The position numbers and the translations under genes were made by a program. The notes beneath the pieces were generated by a model. That model saw nothing but the letters and a program-made list of their open reading frames with translations. It was not told the DNA's origin and searched no databases. DNA of 64,000 bases from Gammaproteobacteria bacterium (GTDB lineage: Bacteria; Pseudomonadota; Gammaproteobacteria; Pseudomonadales; Azotimanducaceae), in assembly GCA_026706935.1 (NCBI GenBank), contig JAPOXV010000018.1, positions 186,001 through 250,000 on the forward strand, written 5' to 3'. This document shows positions 9,035 to 16,051 of the stretch, piece after piece (position 1 is the stretch's first letter; each line of letters begins with the position of its first letter).

Positions 9035-10146
9035 CGAGTCTCGACGGCGATATTTAGCGACGGATCTTGGCGTGTTAGATAGTCACGCCACTTGCGTACT
9101 GTAACGGTTTGGAATTCTCTAACGACTGGATTCAGCTCAACGGGAGGCGCATCCCAGTGGTGGTCATATCCCGACTGTTCGGCCTCGACGGCAAAACGAT
9201 CTTGATCCAGCAATGGCGCGATCAGCCACCGATTGGATAGTCTCATCACAAACTCCATCGCGAATCGTGGAATTCGAATGGGCGTAAGTGGAATCTTCAA
9301 GGATCTGAAATAAAACAGAAAGAAGACGCGGGTCATGCGTTCATTGACCGGTAACACGAATAGCCAATGCTTAATCGCGTTACCGGTATTCGACCATTGG
9401 TACGGGTATTGGTAACACAACTCGATAGAACCCGTGTCAATGCTGTCATGCTCAACAAAACGGCTGGAAATTCGTCCTCGCCCAATGTGAGTGTCGTACG
9501 CCAGATATACGTCATCGCCGATCGTCTCAAAACGTTTCAGTGTTGCATCCTCAAATGGCTTATAGCGACGATGCAAATGTGCATGCGTAAAGTCACTGAC
9601 GTTATCGATGATCATGGAATGGTGCGCCGCCCAATCGAAAACCATGGGAACGCACGCCCACCGATCAGTGCCTTCGAGTTCAGGGATGTCAGGAATCTCG
9701 CGTTCGTCAGCGAGCTCTGGATCGCCCGGAAATAGCCAGACCAAGCCATATCGAATGCGAACCGGGTAGGTGCGTAACTTCAGCTTTGGCGTTGATCGAC
9801 CAAATTGCTCGTGCGGAATATTGACGATTTGACCGTCGCCATCGTAAGTCCAACCGTGGTAAGCGCACCTTAGATGGCATCCGCTAACTTCACCAAGCGA
9901 TAGCTTCACTTGACGGTGCGCACATCGATTGTCCACAGCGTGAAACTCGCCTTCCGTTGAGCGGAACAAAGCGATGGAATGTTTCCAAAAGATGACCTCT
10001 ACAACGCTACCGCGTTTTACCCGGCGTACTTCCTCGACAGCGTACCAGTAATTCGGGTCCATCCCCGCGGCTCGTGCTTGTTGACGTAATCGTGTTGCGT
10101 TCGCAAATGTCGGAGGTGACTCAGACGCTAGTTCCATGTCAATCAT
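9031..10146 (-). CDS. Rieske non-heme iron oxygenase, SdmA-like sterol C-4 demethylase
   Basis: This Rieske-type oxygenase has the [2Fe-2S] ligands in CAH followed by CAYHGW, and a mononuclear iron motif NVSDFTHAHLH. The C-terminal half is a ring-hydroxylase-like catalytic domain. Bacterial sterol C-4 demethylation (first worked out in Methylococcus) uses a Rieske oxygenase, SdmA, with the dehydrogenase SdmB; this gene and its upstream neighbour form the same pair in the same order. The frame extends to 10200, but that would overlap SdmB by ~60 bases. ATG 10146 (8-base overlap, chosen here) or ATG 10137 is more likely. A ferredoxin/reductase partner is not in the window. The sterol role is inferred from context plus family. 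Confidence 0.83.
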   Translation of the reverse strand: MIDMELASESPPTFANATRLRQQARAAGMDPNYWYAVEEVRRVKRGSVVEVIFWKHSIALFRSTEGEFHAVDNRCAHRQVKLSLGEVSGCHLRCAYHGWTYDGDGQIVNIPHEQFGRSTPKLKLRTYPVRIRYGLVWLFPGDPELADEREIPDIPELEGTDRWACVPMVFDWAAHHSMIIDNVSDFTHAHLHRRYKPFEDATLKRFETIGDDVYLAYDTHIGRGRISSRFVEHDSIDTGSIELCYQYPYQWSNTGNAIKHWLFVLPVNERMTRVFFLFYFRSLKIPLTPIRIPRFAMEFVMRLSNRWLIAPLLDQDRFAVEAEQSGYDHHWDAPPVELNPVVREFQTVTVRKWRDYLTRQDPSLNIAVETR

Positions 10147-11284
10147 CCGCTGCGGCAAGTTCTGGTGACGGTGAAAAGGCTGCTTCCTGGCTGTCGTCAT
10201 CGGATGCGTGAGGTCGTTTCGCGCTTGGATTCAGTATCGAATTGCGAGCATGGTGAAATGCGTATGCCTCGTGCACCGCCTCACGGATCGTTGTGGGTCT
10301 GTAACCCAGCTCTCTTTTCGCTTTGTCAATGTTGGCATGTCGCCGTTGTTTAAGTAGCCGAATTGCACCTGGCGTGAAACGCTGTGGAAAACTAGGATGA
10401 AATCGGCTCAAGTAAAAACTCGCAATTTCGGAAAACACATACATTAATGGCGTCGGCATACGTCGGTTTGGCCGCGGCAAACCGGTGACTTCCTCATAGA
10501 GGTCTAGTATGTCTGAGATCGTTTTGTACTCGCTCGCGAAGATGTACTTCTCCCCAGTTCGCCCTTTTTGCATACAAAGCAAGTGTCCTTCAACGATATC
10601 CCGCGCCGCAACAAAAGCAAAACCACCATCGACATACGCTCGAAGTTTGCCATTTGCGTAGTCACACATCGTTCTTCCTAATCGTGAAGGTACATAGTCT
10701 GCACCTCCTACGACCGCACAGCACGTCGCAATTACGACATCCTGACCTAACGCTACCGCTCGCAAACATTCGTGCTCGACGAGTACTTTACTTCGTTCAT
10801 ACGGCATCGTACGTTCCATCGGATAAAACTGCATCGTCTCGTCGCTCGGTGCTGAGGGATCATCCAGCTCATAACCGACAGCACTGAAAGAACCCGTGAC
10901 GACCACTCGGCCAGCCTCGACGTCGCGCGCCGCCTGCAGGACATTTCGTGTGCCTATTACGTTACATTCAAATATCTCGCGCCGATGGGCGCGGTTACCG
11001 TCGATCGTGGACACTTTCGCAGCACAGTGATACACGCCTTGGCAACCTTCCATCGCTCTCCTTGTGTCTTCGATATCACGGATATCGGCATATACGCGCT
11101 CGACTGCAAGCGTATCCAACGCTTCGTTTCTACTATCGCGCCGTAACAGAACTCGTACCTTAGTTCCTTTGTCGAGAAGTCTGCGAACTAGATTCGCTCC
11201 GACATGTCCAGAAGATCCCGTGACGAGAACCGGCGCGTCGGCGGTGTCTGCGGACGCGCGGGTGAGTCGCTCAGACGAACTCAT
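10139..11284 (-). CDS. NAD(P)-dependent 3-beta-hydroxysteroid dehydrogenase/decarboxylase, SdmB-like
   Basis: This 381-residue short-chain dehydrogenase of the extended (epimerase/3-beta-HSD) type has the Rossmann motif GSSGHVG near residue 23 and the catalytic Tyr-x3-Lys in YERSK near residue 164. In bacterial sterol C-4 demethylation, SdmB oxidises the 3-hydroxyl and drives loss of the C-4 carboxyl made by the Rieske enzyme. A low-complexity polar tail of ~35 residues follows the fold. It overlaps the Rieske gene by 8 bases and is separated from the HMGR-mevalonate kinase gene by 116 bases, where a second promoter could lie. The fold is certain; the precise sterol role is inferred from the operon. 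Confidence 0.83.
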   Translation of the reverse strand: MSSSERLTRASADTADAPVLVTGSSGHVGANLVRRLLDKGTKVRVLLRRDSRNEALDTLAVERVYADIRDIEDTRRAMEGCQGVYHCAAKVSTIDGNRAHRREIFECNVIGTRNVLQAARDVEAGRVVVTGSFSAVGYELDDPSAPSDETMQFYPMERTMPYERSKVLVEHECLRAVALGQDVVIATCCAVVGGADYVPSRLGRTMCDYANGKLRAYVDGGFAFVAARDIVEGHLLCMQKGRTGEKYIFASEYKTISDILDLYEEVTGLPRPNRRMPTPLMYVFSEIASFYLSRFHPSFPQRFTPGAIRLLKQRRHANIDKAKRELGYRPTTIREAVHEAYAFHHARNSILNPSAKRPHASDDDSQEAAFSPSPELAAADD

Positions 11285-11400
11285 CAGTAGAAAGTCTCAG
11301 CGGGGCAGAACGAGATAAAAAACTTGCGTTCATCCTTAGCAATGGGATTAGTCAACATAAAAACTGCTCGTAAAGGCATTTAGTCGCTGCAATATCGACT

Positions 11401-13701
11401 TCATTCAGAAATGTGAGGCGCGACTTCGAATTCCATCGTTTCATAACCGGCAGTATTTATCGCGGATGCAACTTCTTCAGTTCCCTCCGAACAAAGAATC
11501 ACAGCGGCGCCGCCGCCACCACCGCCGGTTAGTTTTGCACCTGACGCGCCTCGACTGCGAGCAATTTCAATGATCTCTTCGAGTGCTCTTGTAGAAACCC
11601 CCAACGCGTTCAGATATCCTTGAGATAGGTTCATTGTCTCGCCGAGGTCATCTAGCGCACCTTCGCGAGCTGCATCCGCACCTTCCTGAGCAAGCGAACT
11701 TAGCTGGTCTAAGATCCTCTCATAACGCGCGGGGCGTTTGGACCTCGCTTTCGCAACGACGTCGACCATCGTTGATGTATGACTTGCTTCACCAGAAAAA
11801 GCAATAACGAGAGGCAAAGTTTGCGTCAACCGTACCGGCTCAAATACTCTATGTGTGTCTTGAGTCGCACCTCGAAACAGAATCGGACAACCTAAAGTAA
11901 CGACTGTATTGTCGATACCTGACGCGGTTCCATGTGCGATGCGCTCCACATCGAAAGCACACTCGTTGATTTGTTCATCGTCGAGACTCAATTTAAAGCG
12001 ATCGTTCAGGGCTCGCACGATGCTCACCGCAATCGCAGCTGAGCTACCAAGTCCTTGTGCAGGAGGAATACTCGGTGAAACTTCAATCATCATAGGTTGG
12101 TTTCGAAGCTCTAGGCGCTCCAAAAGTACTTCAAGCATCCGCGTTATATCTGTCGAATGTCCATCGTCGGATTGAAGTTGCTGCTCGATTCCCCACTGAG
12201 GTATTTGCAGTCGAATACCGTTCTTTGTATCAGTTATTCGACTCTTAATATGAACTGGCAGTGGAACGGCGAAAGCCCAACGTCCGTACACGACTGCGTG
12301 CTCACCGAGCAATATCGCTTTCCCACATGCCGACTGCCAAGCACTGGTCGCTGCTCGTACTGTCGGTCTGTTATTTTGCGTTCTTTGAGCTACAAGCTCT
12401 TTCGCTTTCCACACCTTAATTTCACCACTCTCGACTAAGTTCTCAACAACCCAGTCGAACAGTTCTTGAGGTACGTCGGCAGCGGAAGCAACGCTTCGCG
12501 CATGCAGAGACATGTGGTTCTTTTGGATTCCTGCGGTTACGAGTGAACGCAACGCTGCATAGTTCTGTGCGAGACCGACAGCGCCCATGACGCTCGCGAG
12601 CTCTGATGCGTTTGGATGTCCTAGTAAGCGATGGTTCAATTTCACCGTTGGGTTTGATTCAAGTGACGCGCCGACAGTCCCGACTTTCATAGGCATTTCG
12701 ATTTCACCTTTCAGGTCACCGTTTGTCTTGACATACCAGCTCGTAAGTCCACGATAGCGTCCTGATCGCGCGGCGTAGGCGTGTGCGGCCGCTTCGATTG
12801 CTCTGAAATCGTTTCCAGTCGCGATCGCAACGGCATCGACGCCATTCATAATTCCTTTGTTGTGGGTCGTTGCGCGATAGGGATCCACTAGCGCAAGATC
12901 GTTCGCTAAAACGATTCCGTCGCGAACCTCCTTGCCACTAAACCCCTTCATTTCTAGATTACAGACAGGGATTTCGACACTCGCACGAACGAGTGACCGG
13001 TCGGTCAGATTCGAGAGAATGCGGAGAAAGACGCTACCTCCCGTTATCTCTTCGACCAAACTCGCGATTCCTTCGCACATGCCATTGACTATGTTTGCGC
13101 CCATAGCATCTCGAGTGTCGACTAGTAAGTGCACAACAATCATGTCGCGCTTTGGTGCGCCTTCAGCGCCACCCTCAGGGGCACGATGGTGGAACACTTC
13201 GATCCCTATCGCACCACCACCACGGTTGAGCATGTTCGGATGCACACGATTCGCAAGTTCAACGATCTCGTCTCTGTGCTGATGTAAAGCCTGCTGAGCG
13301 CGCTCGATATCTTTGACGTTCACAACTTGCACCTGACCGATGAGAATCGGATCCGTGACCTGAGTCCGAAATCCCCCAGAAAGGCGCGCCGTACGAGCCG
13401 CACCCGATAGACCAGCGACAATCGATGGCTCTTCCACCGTTAAAGGCACGATCACTTCACGATCATCGACCAAGAAATTCAATCCCACACCGAGAGGTAA
13501 GCCAAAAACACCGACGACATTCTCAATCATTTTGTCAGCGGCATGGCGCTTGAGGGTATGTGACCCGTTGTCAAGTGCCACGAGATCACTCTCAGTAAGG
13601 GATGTCCGATCGCGTAACGCTTGAATACGACCCTTCACACTCAGATTGAAAAAATTCGGTATTCGAGAGGAAGCGATACCTTCTTCAATAGCTGGTTTCA
13701 T
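11401..13701 (-). CDS. HMG-CoA reductase (class II) - mevalonate kinase fusion
   Basis: This 766-residue protein carries two successive steps of the mevalonate pathway. Residues 1-~430 are a soluble class II HMG-CoA reductase: ENVVGVFGLPLG (catalytic Glu), NKGIMNG (Lys), GNDFRA (Asp) and KNHMSLH (His) are all present. After a ~20-residue linker a GHMP kinase follows (~450-766): GKAILLGEHAVVYG near 458, the ATP loop PPAQGLGSSAA near 546, and KLTGGGGGG near 723. It would make mevalonate and then mevalonate-5-phosphate without release to a separate enzyme. The two enzymes are usually separate genes. It heads the sterol operon, which suggests dedicated isoprenoid supply; the remaining mevalonate genes are not in the window. 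ATG 13701 has an AGGA 4 bases upstream. Confidence 0.93.
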   Translation of the reverse strand: MKPAIEEGIASSRIPNFFNLSVKGRIQALRDRTSLTESDLVALDNGSHTLKRHAADKMIENVVGVFGLPLGVGLNFLVDDREVIVPLTVEEPSIVAGLSGAARTARLSGGFRTQVTDPILIGQVQVVNVKDIERAQQALHQHRDEIVELANRVHPNMLNRGGGAIGIEVFHHRAPEGGAEGAPKRDMIVVHLLVDTRDAMGANIVNGMCEGIASLVEEITGGSVFLRILSNLTDRSLVRASVEIPVCNLEMKGFSGKEVRDGIVLANDLALVDPYRATTHNKGIMNGVDAVAIATGNDFRAIEAAAHAYAARSGRYRGLTSWYVKTNGDLKGEIEMPMKVGTVGASLESNPTVKLNHRLLGHPNASELASVMGAVGLAQNYAALRSLVTAGIQKNHMSLHARSVASAADVPQELFDWVVENLVESGEIKVWKAKELVAQRTQNNRPTVRAATSAWQSACGKAILLGEHAVVYGRWAFAVPLPVHIKSRITDTKNGIRLQIPQWGIEQQLQSDDGHSTDITRMLEVLLERLELRNQPMMIEVSPSIPPAQGLGSSAAIAVSIVRALNDRFKLSLDDEQINECAFDVERIAHGTASGIDNTVVTLGCPILFRGATQDTHRVFEPVRLTQTLPLVIAFSGEASHTSTMVDVVAKARSKRPARYERILDQLSSLAQEGADAAREGALDDLGETMNLSQGYLNALGVSTRALEEIIEIARSRGASGAKLTGGGGGGAAVILCSEGTEEVASAINTAGYETMEFEVAPHISE

Positions 13702-14629
13702 GTCCTAATTCCGATGGGTTCCGATCTCGTTGTTGCTTTTCATCTATCGAGATGCGACACGTATTCAAGTTAGTCTTCGTAAATTCGTGCTTGACGACCC
13801 AACGATCTCATTTGGGCTTGATTCGAGTGGTAAGGTAGTATCGACCACGTTACTTATCATGCCTTGAACGTTGAAGGAATGCCTCTACCAATACTGAGTT
13901 ACATAATCTTACCGATTTTTACGTGAAATGCACGTTTACATACTTTCTTTCACGTTTACGTCGTAATAAAAAATCAGATATTCGCTCGAAATTCACGCTC
14001 CAATTGCTTAGAGCATCGAACTATGGATACTCGGGTGCTTGCGATTTAACTAATAAAAGCTGCTTATTTTCACTACGGAGCAACCGTTCATCTCGGGAAA
14101 CCTCGACGCGATGCCGTTATTTCTTGCCGGTACATTTCTTGGTGACATATTTCACTTCGTCTAGTCCAAACGCGAAGCTTGTAGCTTGTGGCTGATGGTT
14201 TGCGTAATGATTGAGGATAGCGCTCGTTACCTCCGTGAGCGAAACGCCTATGGCGGTGACCTGAACCAGCTTATCAATGCATTGCAGAACTTTCGTTAAT
14301 TCGACCCCAACGCGAACGCGCCTCGATTAGACCGCTAGTGTAGGGGGTGCCGCGCGAAGCCACGAAATACGGTTACCGTCACGCCGTAGTCGAGCGTCCG
14401 CTCAACTGAATCTCGAATCAATGAGACCAGACTCTGATTTTGTAATGGCAGTTTCACTCACCGCTACTTGGCTTTGTTACGTCCAGGGGAACTAGATGGT
14501 CGGACAGCCGGATGCCCTCGGTCGATGTCACGTACTGATATCGTACTGCTCGCGTGGTAATCGTAGCTGTTGCCAAAACGCTGATTGTCGGTCTGATGAA
14601 TTAGTTGCTAAAGCTAACGATGTGTTTAT
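13702..14629. other. AT-rich intergenic region between the sterol operon and the IS element
   Basis: No supported gene is present; short open frames here have no recognisable content. The part next to 13701 must hold the promoter of the sterol operon: on the minus strand TTGAAT (about 60 bases before the start) with TAGATG 16 bases later is a weak candidate. The segment 13910-14090 is noticeably AT-rich and contains repeats, described separately. The rest may be decayed sequence associated with the IS insertion. Confidence 0.5.
13921..13960. repeat. Direct and inverted repeats upstream of the sterol operon (possible operator)
   Basis: CACGTTTAC occurs at 13931-13939 and 13951-13959, exactly 20 bases apart (two helical turns). 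The same stretch has an inverted repeat, ACGTGAAA at 13921-13928 against TTTCACGT at 13948-13955. Regular spacing on one helix face suggests a regulator site, but the distance to the operon start (~220 bases) leaves this open. Confidence 0.35.
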
Positions 14630-14645
14630 CCACCGTGCCGTAAAA

Positions 14646-14665
14646 CCCCGTCCTTCAGGGCGGGG
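14646..14665 (+). repeat. Left-end hairpin of the IS605-type element
   Basis: CCCCGTCC-TTCA-GGGCGGGG forms an 8-bp stem with one T-G wobble and a 4-base loop. Such a hairpin near the left end is the transposase recognition structure of IS200/IS605 elements and can also sequester the tnpB ribosome-binding region. Confidence 0.7.
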
Positions 14666-14728
14666 ATATAAGGCACCGTACCCGCAATCTGAGTGTGCAG
14701 ATGGTGGTATTCATTCGATAATTTAACC

Positions 14729-15928
14729 ATGCTTAAAGCGACCAAAATCCGGCTGTATCCGACGCGGGAACAACGCGACGCATTGCGTTTCCAATTCGGG
14801 GCTGTCCGATGGGTCTACAACGATACGCTGGCGTTGCGGCAACGGGCTTGGCAGCAACATCGACAATCCATCACCGAGCGCATGACGTTAGATCGGCTCG
14901 TTGAACTGAAGAAACAGGCACAGACCGCGTGGTTAAAGGACGCGGACAGTCAAGCGCTGCAACAAGCGGTCATGCATCTAGACGATGCGTTTCAGCGGTT
15001 CTTCCAGAAGAAAGCGAGGTACCCGAAATTCAAGACGAAATACGGGAAGCAATCGCTATCGTATCCGCAACGCGTCAAACTGGTTGATCAGAAACTCTAT
15101 CTACCCAAAGTGGGGTGGGTCAAGGCGCATTGCCACCGGACGCTTAAAGGGCGGATCAAGACCGTCACTGTGTCGTTAACGCCCACTGGCAAGTACTTCG
15201 CATCCATTCTCGGTGACGACGGTCTGGGAGCGCCGAAACCACCCCAGGTTGTGGAGGATACGTCGATCGTCGGAATCGACCTAGGGCTCAACAACCTCAC
15301 CGTGGACTGCACGGGTCAGGCGCACGCCAACCCACGCTTTGCTAATCAAGCCGCCCGCAACCTACGACGAAAACAGAAGGCACTCTCCCGTAAGAAGAAG
15401 GGGTCAGCGAATCGCAATAAAGCACGATTAAAGGTAGCGAAAGCGCACGAACGAATGGCGAATGCTCGCCACGACTATCAGCATAAACTCTCGAAACACC
15501 TGGTTGACAAGAACCACGCGATCTGTGTCGAGACGCTGCGCGTCAAGAACATGCTGAAAAACCGACGCCTTGCCCGGTCCATCAGCGATGCGGCATGGGG
15601 CGAACTCGTCCGCAAACTCGAATACAAATGTAAGTGGTACGGAAAACACTTGGTCCGTATGGACCCGTTTTACCCGTCCAGTAAAACATGCTCGCATTGC
15701 GGTTCGAAGTTGAAGACGTTGGAGCTGGACGTTCGTGGTTGGACGTGCATCGTTTGCGGAACACGCCACGATCGGGACATCAACGCCGCGATCAACATCA
15801 AAGCGCAAGGTATATTGCAGTTAAAGGTGGCAGGGCTGTCCGTCTCTGCCTGTGGAAGCTCGCGTAAGGCCAGGGTTGGACAACCAAGCCTGGCGGCAGC
15901 TAGGGAAGCAGGAAGCCTCTCCCTTTAG
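14729..15928 (+). CDS. tnpB: TnpB, RNA-guided transposon-associated nuclease (IS605 OrfB)
   Basis: This intact 399-residue TnpB is the ancestor-type relative of Cas12. It has the N-terminal helix-turn block (KATKIRLYPT), a RuvC-like nuclease with Asp184 in GIDLGLNN, Glu268 in VETLRVKN and Asp350 in HDRDINAA, and the inserted zinc ribbon CSHCG and CIVCG. The spacing of the three acidic residues fits active family members. TnpB cuts DNA under guidance of an RNA made from the right end of the element and helps to keep the transposon in place. The stop codon lies inside the right-end hairpin, as is usual. The ATG at 14729 is chosen because the family N-terminus begins there; a frame extending upstream to 14693 adds unrelated residues. 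Confidence 0.92.
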   Translation: MLKATKIRLYPTREQRDALRFQFGAVRWVYNDTLALRQRAWQQHRQSITERMTLDRLVELKKQAQTAWLKDADSQALQQAVMHLDDAFQRFFQKKARYPKFKTKYGKQSLSYPQRVKLVDQKLYLPKVGWVKAHCHRTLKGRIKTVTVSLTPTGKYFASILGDDGLGAPKPPQVVEDTSIVGIDLGLNNLTVDCTGQAHANPRFANQAARNLRRKQKALSRKKKGSANRNKARLKVAKAHERMANARHDYQHKLSKHLVDKNHAICVETLRVKNMLKNRRLARSISDAAWGELVRKLEYKCKWYGKHLVRMDPFYPSSKTCSHCGSKLKTLELDVRGWTCIVCGTRHDRDINAAINIKAQGILQLKVAGLSVSACGSSRKARVGQPSLAAAREAGSLSL

Positions 15929-15935
15929 GGAGAGG
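15916..15935 (+). repeat. Right-end hairpin and probable 3' end of the TnpB guide RNA
   Basis: CCTCTCCC-TTTA-GGGAGAGG is a perfect 8-bp stem with a 4-base loop that overlaps the tnpB stop codon. In TnpB elements the omega RNA scaffold is transcribed through the 3' end of tnpB and the right end, and the bases just outside the element (from about 15945) serve as the guide. The hairpin is seen; the RNA is inferred from the family. Confidence 0.6.
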
Positions 15936-16051
15936 AGCAGTCACTTCTATACTAAACCAGACAACTAATGAGCGAAGTTGCTACTTTTTTACCTCTCGGC
16001 ATTCCGAGGTCGTGACGTTGTTCATTCGTGTGCGCATGAGGGAGCAGAAAC

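Larger units (their letters stand above)
14630..15944 (+). mobile_element. IS200/IS605-family element with tnpB only
   Basis: The element is recognised by its tnpB gene and by subterminal hairpins at both ends, one before and one overlapping the end of tnpB. No tnpA (Y1 transposase) is present, so it would need a transposase in trans. Proposed boundaries: the left end just after TTTAT (14625-14629), a target motif used by some members, and the right end at GTCAC (15940-15944), a common right terminus. There are no terminal inverted repeats or target duplication, as expected for this family. The exact ends are inferred. Confidence 0.7.

Noticed and set aside
14207-14299. Short 30-codon frame in the gap before the IS element
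   Set aside because: Too short, no ribosome-binding site and no family resemblance.
14496-14726. 76-residue open frame before tnpB
   Set aside because: It spans the proposed left end and hairpin of the IS element and has no recognisable content.
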